Shown in pieces: positions 23,366 to 31,254 of a DNA stretch of 33,996 nucleotides. Every line of letters begins with the position of its first letter. The first letter of the stretch is position 1. The notes beneath the pieces were generated by a model that had not been told where the DNA came from, searched no databases, and saw only the letters and a list, made by a program, of their open reading frames with translations. The position numbers and the translations under genes are program-made. The DNA comes from Oscillospiraceae bacterium (GTDB taxonomy: Bacteria; Bacillota; Clostridia; Oscillospirales; Oscillospiraceae), in contig JAISXU010000024.1 of assembly GCA_031270395.1 (NCBI GenBank), forward strand, positions 1 to 33,996. Direction: 5' to 3'.

Positions 23366-24052
23366 ATGTCGGAAAGAAACGGCGAAGCGCAGACTGAGCA
23401 GACGCGGGACGAGCAGGTAACTCAATTCGGTTCCGCTACGGCGCGCTCAAAAAACGGTACTCTGTCCATCGTGTCCATCGTGGGCCAGATCGAGGGACAC
23501 CAACTGCTGCCCCCGGACACCAAGAGCACAAAGTACGAGCACATCATGCCCCAGTTGGCCGTAATAGAGGAGGCCGACGACGTCGACGGACTGCTGCTGC
23601 TGCTAAATACCGCGGGCGGCGACATAGAGGCCGGTCTCGGTATCGCGGAGATGATTGCGGGAATGAAAAAACCCGTCGCCTCCGTCATACTCGGCGGCGG
23701 ACACTCCATCGGCGTTCCTATAGCGGTGGCGGCAAAGCGCTCGTTTATCGCCCCGTCCGCCGCGATGACGGTACACCCCGTGAGGCTGACGGGCGTCGTG
23801 ATAGGAGCTCCGCAGACGTACAACTACTTCGGCCGCATACAGGAGCGGATAGTAATGTTTGTGACCAATAACTCCAATATAGAACGGAAAAAATTCATCG
23901 ATATGATGATGAATACCGGCGAGCTGGCCGCGGACGTCGGTTCCGTGATATACGGCGAGGAGGCGGTGGAGTGCGGCCTCATCGACGAGGTGGGCAGTCT
24001 CGGCGACGCGCTCGACTGGCTGCACGGACAGGTGCGCGCGGCCGGGCGTTGA
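23366..24052 (+). CDS. ClpP-class serine protease, TepA-like
   Basis: A 228-residue ClpP/crotonase-fold peptidase. Catalytic residues seen are Ser114 in G-G-G-H-S-I-G-V-P-I and His137 in M-T-V-H-P-V-R. The L-L-L-L-N-T-A-G-G-D-I-E-A-G strand is typical of TepA (YmfB) and related ClpP-like proteins of Bacillota, not of canonical ClpP, whose motif is G-x-S-M-G. TepA was named for enhancing protein translocation and is linked to signal peptide or sporulation proteolysis. No Clp ATPase adjoins. Start ATG with GGTGA nearby. It stands alone, divergent from the kinase and convergent with the MFS gene. Confidence 0.82.
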   Translation: MSERNGEAQTEQTRDEQVTQFGSATARSKNGTLSIVSIVGQIEGHQLLPPDTKSTKYEHIMPQLAVIEEADDVDGLLLLLNTAGGDIEAGLGIAEMIAGMKKPVASVILGGGHSIGVPIAVAAKRSFIAPSAAMTVHPVRLTGVVIGAPQTYNYFGRIQERIVMFVTNNSNIERKKFIDMMMNTGELAADVGSVIYGEEAVECGLIDEVGSLGDALDWLHGQVRAAGR

Positions 24053-24074
24053 AGCGGAGGACTTCCCTCCCCTC

Positions 24075-25268
24075 TCAAAACTCCTCGTCCTGAAGCTGCG
24101 CGCGCCGGCGCTTGTACCCGGGTATTATCAGGGCAAATACGACTATCGCCGCGGCTATCGGCGCGATTGCCGTCATGTACATGACCGAGAAATTGAAATG
24201 CCCGTATATGACGCTGCCGTACAGCGGGCCGAGGAACAGGCCGAGATCCATACCGATGTACGCGGTGTTGCTCGCGACGCCGCTTTTGAGGCGCGGGACC
24301 GATTGGAGACACATCGCCTGAATCGCGGGCTGCGTGGTGCCGTACCCCAGCGCGGCGACTGCCGCTCCGACGAGCAGAGCAGTCAGCGAGCGGCCCGTCG
24401 CGACTATCACAAACGACAGCGCGAATACTATCATGCCGGGAAACATCGTCTTGGCGACGCCGTATCTGTCCGTCAGACGCCCGCTCATTGGGCGCGAGAA
24501 TATGAGCGTCCCGGCCATCACCGGGAAGAAGGCGCCTATCCCCTCTATGCCGCGCTCCGCCGCAAATTCCACCATGTACACATTATAGAGCGAAAACGCC
24601 ATGATGAGCAGGAACATGACGGCCGCCGGCGCCAGCGCGTACACCGACAGAATATTCGTGTACCACGCGCCGGACTGCTCGCGCTCGCTTTTTGTCTTGC
24701 GCTCCGGCACCAGTATCACGCTGGGGATCACCGCCAGAAGCATCATGGCGGAGGCGAACATAAACGCGAGCCGGAAGCCCATCGCGTCGCCTCCGAGTCT
24801 TGTGCCTAAATTGAGCAGATATATTCCCGCCGTGGGCGCGAGCGCCGTGCCTATCGCCGCTCCGACGCCGTACACGCCCATGCCGGACGCCAGCTTCTCC
24901 GGAGGCAGACTGTCCCCGGCAAGCGTCATTATGAGCGAGCCGACAAAACCGTACTGTATGCCCGTCAGGAAACGGAAGAATATGAACATCGGGATCGTCT
25001 GAAACATGGCGTACCCGAGATTCGCCACTCCGCCTATGGCGAAAACGGCTATCAGCAGCGTCCGTTTTTCGGCCTTAGTGGTGACAGGCCCGGCCACGGG
25101 ACGTATGGCGAGCGCGACGCCGTAGAACATCCCCGTCAGAAGCCCCATCATGTACTCGTTCGCGTTGAGATATTTCGCGTATGACGCCACGAGCGGGTTC
25201 ACGGACGCGTGTCCGAGGCACAGCAGAAAATTAGTTATCACGACGCAAATAAAGTTGCGGTTCCACAT
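24075..25268 (-). CDS. major facilitator superfamily transporter
   Basis: A protein of about 397 residues with twelve hydrophobic segments and MFS loop features (R-P-V-A-G-P-V-T-T-K in loop 2-3 and R-P-M-S-G-R-L-T-D-R-Y-G in loop 8-9). The ATG at 25268 with GGAAAG 6 nt upstream is preferred; an in-frame TTG at 25304 would add 12 polar residues. It lies just downstream of lysA on the same strand and is probably co-transcribed. The sequence resembles drug/metabolite exporters, but the substrate is unknown; the neighbour could suggest an amino acid or an unrelated compound. Confidence 0.85.
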   Translation of the reverse strand: MWNRNFICVVITNFLLCLGHASVNPLVASYAKYLNANEYMMGLLTGMFYGVALAIRPVAGPVTTKAEKRTLLIAVFAIGGVANLGYAMFQTIPMFIFFRFLTGIQYGFVGSLIMTLAGDSLPPEKLASGMGVYGVGAAIGTALAPTAGIYLLNLGTRLGGDAMGFRLAFMFASAMMLLAVIPSVILVPERKTKSEREQSGAWYTNILSVYALAPAAVMFLLIMAFSLYNVYMVEFAAERGIEGIGAFFPVMAGTLIFSRPMSGRLTDRYGVAKTMFPGMIVFALSFVIVATGRSLTALLVGAAVAALGYGTTQPAIQAMCLQSVPRLKSGVASNTAYIGMDLGLFLGPLYGSVIYGHFNFSVMYMTAIAPIAAAIVVFALIIPGYKRRRAQLQDEEF

Positions 25269-25318
25269 GGTCGTCTTTCCGCTTTTAACCGGGCTTGAGG
25301 ACAATTGAGCGCACCACC

Positions 25319-26620
25319 TTACAGTTCGTTTACCACTATCTGTTCGAGCTCCTGACGCTTCCTGATCAACTGCGGATGCCCGTTTTCGCGTACGAGTATC
25401 TCCGGAGCCTGCGGGTATGAGTTATAGTTGAAGGGCGCCATCGACGAGCAGTACGCCCCGACGCCCCCGATTATCACAAGGTCGCCTATCTCCGGCTCCG
25501 CCATCGCGCGCGGCGTTATGGCGCCGTCGGCGTCTATATTCTGCGTGTCGCCGCTCTCGCAGCAGCGTCCGGCGACTATTGCGTCATATGTCTTTTCGTC
25601 GCCGTCGAATTCAGATGATAGCAGTTCCCCGGCGCGTGAGACGACGTAGAACGGATGATGCGAGCCGTACAACTGCGGACGCGCGTTTATCTCCATGCCT
25701 CCGTTTACGACGACGAACTTGAAGCCGCCGGCGCCCGTGCTCTTTTTGTCGATGACTCGGGTCAGTGCGTATCCGGCGTTGGCGACGATGTACGTTCCGG
25801 GTTCTATCTCCATTTTCAACTTGCGGCCTGTCCTCGCGTAAAACTCGCTGATGCGCTCCGCGGCGTAGCCGCCCAGACTTTCTATGTCGGCCGCCGTCTC
25901 TCCGGGCATACGCGCCTCCTTCAGGCCCCCTCCGAAGCTGACGGATACGGCGTCCGGAAAATATGTCCCCACGATACCCAGCAGCCTGTCGATATTCCCG
26001 CGCCACAGCTCCGGGTCTCCGCCCGAGCCTATATGCGTATGCACCTGCGTGAATTTCAAGCCCATGCCGCCCGCGTATTCCAGCGCCTCGTCTATATCGC
26101 TCAGATGTACGCCGAAGCAGGAATAGTGGTCGCCCGTGTTCCGGCTGGCCGTCTCCCCCGCCCCAACGCCGGGGTGTACGCGTATGGACAGCTCCGTCGC
26201 GTTATCGGCGGCAAAATCGCCGATGAGACGGAGCTGGCGCAGCGAGCACACGTTGTACAGGAGTCCGCGCCTTATCATGCCCTCCAGCACTTCCCTGTCG
26301 CCGCCCTCCGGTATTTCCTGCGAGGTGAGTATTATCTTGTCGCAGTCTACGCCCGCCATCACGGCGCGGCGCGCCTCCGAGAGAGAGCTGGCGTCTATCA
26401 GCAGCCCAAACCGCGTGATCTCGCGCAAAAGCGTCCTGTTGGAGTTCGCCTTCATCGCGTACCGCGCGTCTATGCCGAACGCGTTGGGCATGGAGAGCGC
26501 CGCCCTGCACCTCTCGGCGATGGCGGCGCCGTCGTACACGTACGCCGGCGCTCCGTATTCCTCATATATGTCCAAAAACTGTTTCGCGTCAATGTTACAA
26601 AAGCCGTTGAGCCTGCTCAT
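25319..26620 (-). CDS. lysA: diaminopimelate decarboxylase
   Basis: A 433-residue fold-type III PLP enzyme making L-lysine from meso-diaminopimelate. PLP Lys57 is in R-Y-A-M-K-A-N-S, H-T-H-I-G-S-G and E-P-G-T-Y are present, and the C-E-S-G-D motif supplies the partner active-site cysteine that marks this group. The ATG at 26620 is used because GGGGGAT lies 6 nt upstream; the frame continues 20 residues further without conserved sequence. A 15-bp palindrome sits in its promoter region. Related decarboxylases act on ornithine or carboxynorspermidine, but C-E-S-G-D and length favour LysA. Confidence 0.88.
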   Translation of the reverse strand: MSRLNGFCNIDAKQFLDIYEEYGAPAYVYDGAAIAERCRAALSMPNAFGIDARYAMKANSNRTLLREITRFGLLIDASSLSEARRAVMAGVDCDKIILTSQEIPEGGDREVLEGMIRRGLLYNVCSLRQLRLIGDFAADNATELSIRVHPGVGAGETASRNTGDHYSCFGVHLSDIDEALEYAGGMGLKFTQVHTHIGSGGDPELWRGNIDRLLGIVGTYFPDAVSVSFGGGLKEARMPGETAADIESLGGYAAERISEFYARTGRKLKMEIEPGTYIVANAGYALTRVIDKKSTGAGGFKFVVVNGGMEINARPQLYGSHHPFYVVSRAGELLSSEFDGDEKTYDAIVAGRCCESGDTQNIDADGAITPRAMAEPEIGDLVIIGGVGAYCSSMAPFNYNSYPQAPEILVRENGHPQLIRKRQELEQIVVNEL

Positions 26621-26682
26621 CTGTATCCCCCGCAAAAGCAAAATTGCCCCGATAGGGCGAGAGGTTTCCTTAACTGGCATAT

Positions 26683-26715
26683 TGTATCATAAATTGCAAA
26701 GCAATTTATGATACA
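26683..26715. repeat. perfect 15-bp inverted repeat upstream of lysA
   Basis: TGTATCATAAATTGC and its exact complement flank an AAA loop, 63 bp before the lysA start. On the minus strand it overlaps a possible -10 TACAAT (26686-26681). It could be a repressor operator for lysA, or a relative of the nearby hairpin elements, which also have 3-nt loops. Confidence 0.6.
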
Positions 26716-26785
26716 TCGCCATGCGGCGCGTCCCGCGCCGCGGCTCAAAGTTTAAGCGCGCGCCCGCACAGCGGGCGCATGCGCG

Positions 26786-26930
26786 TGGTACAATATCCGC
26801 TCTGCGGATATTGTACCATATGACGCGCAGCGGCTATGGTACAATGTGTCAGCCCTCGGCGGTTGCCGCGCAGCGGCGAGCCGAGGGGGACAGCCCCGTA
26901 TAATGTTCGCACCGCGAACATTATACCACA
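26786..26930 (-). repeat. multi-hairpin palindromic element, copy B
   Basis: Inverted relative to copy A. Outer hairpins are 26898-26910/26914-26926 (13 bp) and 26788-26800/26804-26816 (13 bp), both perfect, with the GC-rich core and the TGACACATTGTACCATA-type arm between. It lies between lysA and the ABC exporter genes. The bases in the stems differ from copy A but remain paired. Confidence 0.85.
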
Positions 26931-26957
26931 TGTCCGCGTTTATTTCTATCTTTTCGC

Positions 26958-28202
26958 TTATGCCTGACGCACGTATCGCGCTATGTCGCGCAGCTTGGGT
27001 GCCTTGCCGTACATCATGACGCCGACGCGGTATATCTTCGCGCTTATATAGCCCAGTCCGAACACATACGCGCAGTTGAGCGCTATGACGGCCGCGATCT
27101 CATACGGCGGCACATCCGTCATACATATTCGCACGAACATGATCATGGGCGAGAGAAACGGGACGTACGAGCAGATGCGCACATAGATCGCGTATGGCGT
27201 CATAATACTGGATATTCCGAGCAGATACGCCGCGAGGATGAGTATCATGGGTATCACCGTCACGTTCCCGGCGTCCTCCATTCGGCTGACAGTCGAGCCC
27301 AGGCCCGCGTAGATGAACGCGAACGAGAAGAAGCCGAACAGGAAGAATACGACGGCGTACACCAGTATCCCCGCCGCAAACGCGGAGTTTATGATGCCCG
27401 CCATCACGGGCGACATCATCTCCCAGCCTCTCAGATTGAGCCCGAGCGCGGCGGCGGCGCAGAGCATATACGCGCCGAACTGCGTCAGGCCGGCGAATCC
27501 CGTGCCGAAAACCTTGCCGAACATCAGGCTCATCGGCCTCGCCGAGGTGACGAGCAGCTCCATAGCCTTTGACGACTTCTCCGTCACTACGGACGTGAGT
27601 ACCATCTGTCCGTACAACATAATTGACATGTAGAGCAGTATAACTAACGCGTACGCAAGCGCGTAATTCTGGAAATAGTCCTTACCGACTGTGACGTACT
27701 CGCCCACGGGAGAGGCTCCCAGCACGGAGGCTATTCTGTCCGGAGACATGCCCTCTGCCGCCAGCGCCTCCGACTGGTACACCGAGCGCACCATAGCCTC
27801 TATTACCTCCGCCTCGGCGGCAACCGCCGCGATGCTCTCCTGCTTTTCATACACGGTATAATTCAGCCCGTCTATCGCGAGCGCGGACTCAAATTCCCCG
27901 CCCTCTATACGCTCCGCCACGCCGTCCGCCGTATCAAGCGCGATCCACTCGTATTCCGGTAAAAACGCGGAGAGCACGTCGCCGGTGTAGAGTCCCGAGG
28001 CGTCATAGATCGCCGCTTTTTTCAGCTCCGCGGGCTCCTTAGACCCGCCGTCGCCGAATATACTCTTAAACAGACCCGAGATAGCCGGCACGCTGCCGCC
28101 GACCGCCATCACGACGAGGAGAATCACCGTCATGACAATATACGACTTGCTGCGTATTTGACCCAGATACTCGAATTTGAAAACCGTTTTAAGCTGTTTC
28201 AT
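26958..28202 (-). CDS. ABC-2 type transporter permease (NatB-like)
   Basis: A 414-residue membrane protein. One N-terminal helix (about residues 22-45) is followed by a large extracytoplasmic domain to about 175, then five to six C-terminal helices. This topology and the start (K-F-E-Y-L-G-Q-I-R-S-K-S-Y) fit the NatB/YhaP group of ABC-2 exporters, linked in B. subtilis to Na+ efflux and elsewhere to antibiotic or peptide export. Its start overlaps the 3' end of the ATPase gene by 14 nt, so the two are coupled. Confidence 0.85.
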   Translation of the reverse strand: MKQLKTVFKFEYLGQIRSKSYIVMTVILLVVMAVGGSVPAISGLFKSIFGDGGSKEPAELKKAAIYDASGLYTGDVLSAFLPEYEWIALDTADGVAERIEGGEFESALAIDGLNYTVYEKQESIAAVAAEAEVIEAMVRSVYQSEALAAEGMSPDRIASVLGASPVGEYVTVGKDYFQNYALAYALVILLYMSIMLYGQMVLTSVVTEKSSKAMELLVTSARPMSLMFGKVFGTGFAGLTQFGAYMLCAAAALGLNLRGWEMMSPVMAGIINSAFAAGILVYAVVFFLFGFFSFAFIYAGLGSTVSRMEDAGNVTVIPMILILAAYLLGISSIMTPYAIYVRICSYVPFLSPMIMFVRICMTDVPPYEIAAVIALNCAYVFGLGYISAKIYRVGVMMYGKAPKLRDIARYVRQA

Positions 28203-29118
28203 TCGCGCCGCCCGCCCTTTCTATAAATATCTCCTCAAGCGTCGGCTCTATGACGGAAAAGGAGTCGATCCGGACGCCTGCCTCCGTGAGGATGGACAGG
28301 AGACGCCCGCGCTCCGCCTCGACGCGCAGCGTAGCGAGCGCGCCGCGGGGCGTGTGTTCGACGGAGGCCAGCAGCGGCGCCGCCGCGACGCTCCCGAGCG
28401 CGCGCCTGAGCGCGTCGCCGTCGCCCTCGTCGGCGGTGATGAGCAACCGGTTTCGCGGGTACGTGCGCTTGATCTCCCTGAGATTTCCTGAGAGCACGAC
28501 TTGTCCGAGGTCGATCATGCAAATATCGTCGCAAAATTCCTCGACGTGCGCCATCTGATGGCTCGAGAATATGATTGTGCGCCCCTCGCGCGCGAGCTGC
28601 GTGACAAGCTCCTTCAGGATGTGCGCGTTCACGGGGTCCAAGCCGGAAAATGGCTCGTCGAGTATGATTATTTCGGGGTCGTTGAGCAGCGCTATGGCGA
28701 GCTGTATTTTCTGCTGGTTGCCCTTTGAGAGCGTGTCGATCTTCTTTTTGTAGTATTCGCCCGCCTCCAGCCGCTCCAGCAGCTCCACGGAGCGTCGGCG
28801 CGCGTCACTGGCGGTCATGCCGCGGAGCTGGCCTATGTACGTCATCTGTTCGGATATCAGGCGCTTGGGGTAGAGACCGCGTTCCTCCGGCAGATACCCG
28901 AAGCGCGCGGCCACCTTGCCCGACGGTTCTCCGTCCGCCGTCACGGTTCCGGAGTCGGCGGGGAACAGTCCCATGATTATCCTGATGGTCGTCGTCTTGC
29001 CGGAGCCGTTGCGCCCGATGAGTCCGAACGCCGAGCCCGGGCGCACGGCGAAGCTGATGTCGCGCAGCACACGCTTCTCTCCAAAGGATTTATTGATTTT
29101 ATCCGCTATCAGTTCCAA
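28189..29118 (-). CDS. ABC transporter ATPase (NatA-like)
   Basis: A 309-residue single-domain ATPase: Walker A G-R-N-G-S-G-K-T, signature L-S-K-G-N-Q-Q-K (Lys in place of the usual second Gly), Walker B I-I-I-L-D-E-P and a C-terminal region of about 90 residues typical of ABC-2 partners. The TTG at 29118 is chosen: GGAGG is 10 nt upstream and the product starts with the usual L-E-L-x-x-x-x-I-N-K-S-F-G. The next gene encodes its permease. Transport substrate unknown. Confidence 0.9.
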   Translation of the reverse strand: MELIADKINKSFGEKRVLRDISFAVRPGSAFGLIGRNGSGKTTTIRIIMGLFPADSGTVTADGEPSGKVAARFGYLPEERGLYPKRLISEQMTYIGQLRGMTASDARRRSVELLERLEAGEYYKKKIDTLSKGNQQKIQLAIALLNDPEIIILDEPFSGLDPVNAHILKELVTQLAREGRTIIFSSHQMAHVEEFCDDICMIDLGQVVLSGNLREIKRTYPRNRLLITADEGDGDALRRALGSVAAAPLLASVEHTPRGALATLRVEAERGRLLSILTEAGVRIDSFSVIEPTLEEIFIERAGGANETA

Positions 29119-29123
29119 GGAAC

Positions 29124-29906
29124 TCACACCTCCCAAACCTTCCACGGGGCGGCGCCGCCGTCCCACAGCGTCTCAAGCAGCGTCCTGTCCCGCGCCGTGT
29201 CCATGCACTGCCAAAACCCAAAATGCTTGTACACGCCGAGCTTGCCGTCCGCGGACAGCCGCTGCAGGGGCTCGCGCTCCAGTATAGTCTCGTCGCCGTC
29301 GATATAATCAAATATTTCCGGCTCCATAACCATAAATCCCCCGTTTATCCAGCCGCCGTCCTCCCTCGCCTTCTCGTGGAAGCCCGTTATCGTACCGTCG
29401 CGGTCGTTGATGTCCAGCACGCCGAACCGCCCGCCCGGCTGTATCGCCGTGAGCGTCGCCGTCATGCCCGATCTCCCGTGCGTCTCAATAAGCTCCGGGA
29501 GGTTTACGTCGGACACCCCGTCGCCATACGTCATGAGGAAACGCTCGCCGCCCACGTACTTGCGCACGCGTCCTATGCGCCCGCCCGTCTGCGTCTCGAG
29601 ACCGGTGTCCACCAGCGTCACGCGCCACGGCTCCGCCACGTTCGAGTGTACCGTCATGCCGCCGCCGTTGCCAAAATCAAACGTCACGTCCGAGCGGTGG
29701 AGGTAGTAGTCGGCGAAAAACTCCTTTATCATGTGTCCCTTGTACCCGCAGCAGATTATGAAATCGTCCACTCCATAGCGCGAGTAATACTTCATTATGT
29801 GCCACAGAATGGGCGCGCCGCCTATTTCTATCATCGGCTTGGGGCGCAGATGCGATTCCTCGCTTATGCGCGTACCGTATCCGCCCGCCAGTATAACAGC
29901 TTTCAC
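29124..29906 (-). CDS. rfbF: glucose-1-phosphate cytidylyltransferase
   Basis: A 260-residue nucleotidyltransferase with L-A-G-G-Y-G-T-R-I-S-E-E near the start and R-P-K-P-M-I-E-I-G-G, the hallmark of RfbF/DdhA. It makes CDP-glucose from CTP and glucose-1-phosphate, the first step to CDP-dideoxyhexoses. Length is normal (about 257). It starts at GTG. No CDP-glucose dehydratase (rfbG) or other sugar genes follow; the next genes are an ABC exporter 5 nt downstream, so in this window it is an orphan of the pathway. Confidence 0.93.
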   Translation of the reverse strand: MKAVILAGGYGTRISEESHLRPKPMIEIGGAPILWHIMKYYSRYGVDDFIICCGYKGHMIKEFFADYYLHRSDVTFDFGNGGGMTVHSNVAEPWRVTLVDTGLETQTGGRIGRVRKYVGGERFLMTYGDGVSDVNLPELIETHGRSGMTATLTAIQPGGRFGVLDINDRDGTITGFHEKAREDGGWINGGFMVMEPEIFDYIDGDETILEREPLQRLSADGKLGVYKHFGFWQCMDTARDRTLLETLWDGGAAPWKVWEV

Positions 29907-29983
29907 CGCTCACAAGCACTTCCCTTCAAAACGCGCGCCGCCAAAAAGGCGTTTTTTATACAGCTGCCTTCTTCATCCGGTTA

Positions 29984-30012
29984 ATAATAGCAGAGTGTGC
30001 GGACGTATGCAA
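29984..30012 (-). promoter_or_regulatory. rfbF promoter
   Basis: On the minus strand TTGCAT (30012-30007), 17-nt spacer, TATTAT (29989-29984). It would drive rfbF and, through close spacing, the ABC exporter genes. Confidence 0.6.
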
Positions 30013-30071
30013 GAAATTATTCTGTTTTTTGCCAAAGCCAACGCCTCCGGGTTTGCAGTATCGGATTACTT

Positions 30072-30190
30072 GTGGTAGAATGTCCACGGTGTGGGCATTC
30101 TACATTGCTGTCCCCATCGGCTCACCGCTGCGCGGCAAACGCCGAGGGATGACACATTATACCATAGCCGCTTCGCGTCATGGTATAATT
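30072..30190 (+). repeat. multi-hairpin palindromic element, copy C
   Basis: Same orientation as copy A. Outer hairpin 30075-30087/30091-30103 (13 bp, one G-T pair, loop GGT), GC-rich core, TGACACATTATACCATAG and the matching CATGGTATAAT arm. The second outer hairpin is missing. It lies between divergent rfbF and the dehydrogenase gene, ending about 80 bp before the latter. Confidence 0.8.
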
Positions 30191-30270
30191 GACGCGCGGC
30201 CGCCGCGAGGCAAATATACCGCGCCGTTAAGGCGGCGGAGCGCACTATTGTATGAAAGGAAGTTTTACGG

Positions 30271-31254
30271 ATGGGCGATATTCTAAAGGGCAAGGTGGCG
30301 GTCGTGACCGGCTCCGGTCAGGGCATAGGGCGCGCTATCGCGATAGCGTTTGCGGAGGAGGGCGCTAAGGTAGTAACCAATAACCGAAAGCCCGGCTCGA
30401 CGGGCGCGTCGATGGTCACGGAGGAGCAGGTGAAGAAGCTCTCTCCGGCGGAGCTGGAGACATTCAAAAAAGGGATGGAGACCGAGAACGGCGACGCCGC
30501 CACCACGGCCGCCGCGATTAAGGCGCTTGGCGGAGAGGCGACGGCCGTATTCGGCGACATCTCGAGGATAGAGGACGCGGAGAGGCTGATAAAGACGGCT
30601 GCCGACACGTATGGGCGCATAGACATCCTCTGCAACGTCGCCGGGGGCTTCGGTTTTTCCGACCTCGAGGACATCACGGACGAGCTGTGGGATCGCGTAA
30701 ACGGCGTCAAGCCGCGCGGGTACTTCCACACGATGAAGTACGCCATCCCGTACATGAAGAAACAAAAATCAGGCAGGATACTCAACTGCGCCTCGCCGGC
30801 GTTTTTGGGCGACGTGCTGAAGCACGCCGAATACTGCGCCGCGAACGCGGGCGTCGTCGGGCTGACTCGCGGCGCCGCCATCGAGCTTCGTCCGCACGGC
30901 ATAACCGTAAATTGCTTCGCCCCGTTTGCGCTCACGCGCGCGTCATACGAGCTGGAGGCGGCGAAGGCCACGGCGGACAAGCCGATTATTACGGAGGGCA
31001 AGACGTTTATGGAGCTCGGCGCGACGCCCGGCCCCGAATATGTCGCGCCATTCGTCGTCTATCTGGCGTCGGATAAGTCTGAGAAGGTGTCGGGCTCCGT
31101 GTTCATAGTGGGCGGCAATATGGTCGGGCTGTACTCCACGCCCGCGCCGGACAAGATGCTGTTCAAGCAGGCGCCCGAGAAGTGGGACGTCGGGGAGCTG
31201 TTCGAGAAGGTCGAAACGGAGCTGTTTGCCGGCTACAAGAGCATTACCGACTAG
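30271..31254 (+). CDS. short-chain dehydrogenase/reductase-fold protein lacking the catalytic Lys
   Basis: A 327-residue SDR protein. The cofactor loop T-G-S-G-Q-G-I-G is at the N-terminus and N-V-A-G-G follows the fourth strand. Ser175 and Tyr188 occupy the usual catalytic positions, but the residue four after Tyr, normally Lys (Y-x-x-x-K), is Asn192 (Y-C-A-A-N). It is longer than typical SDRs (about 250), with an insert after strand 2 and a C-terminal extension of about 50 residues. NAD(P) binding is likely; activity as an oxidoreductase is doubtful without the lysine. AGGAAG precedes the ATG. Stop codon shared with the convergent sortase gene. Confidence 0.85.
   Translation: MGDILKGKVAVVTGSGQGIGRAIAIAFAEEGAKVVTNNRKPGSTGASMVTEEQVKKLSPAELETFKKGMETENGDAATTAAAIKALGGEATAVFGDISRIEDAERLIKTAADTYGRIDILCNVAGGFGFSDLEDITDELWDRVNGVKPRGYFHTMKYAIPYMKKQKSGRILNCASPAFLGDVLKHAEYCAANAGVVGLTRGAAIELRPHGITVNCFAPFALTRASYELEAAKATADKPIITEGKTFMELGATPGPEYVAPFVVYLASDKSEKVSGSVFIVGGNMVGLYSTPAPDKMLFKQAPEKWDVGELFEKVETELFAGYKSITD

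Noticed and set aside
25655-26692. A 345-codon plus-strand frame over lysA
   Set aside because: Antisense shadow of lysA; composition unlike real proteins here.
29946-29958. CGCC-AAAAA-GGCG followed by six T on the plus strand, resembling a terminator
   Set aside because: No plus-strand gene ends nearby, and the 4-bp stem lies in the rfbF leader; too weak to call.
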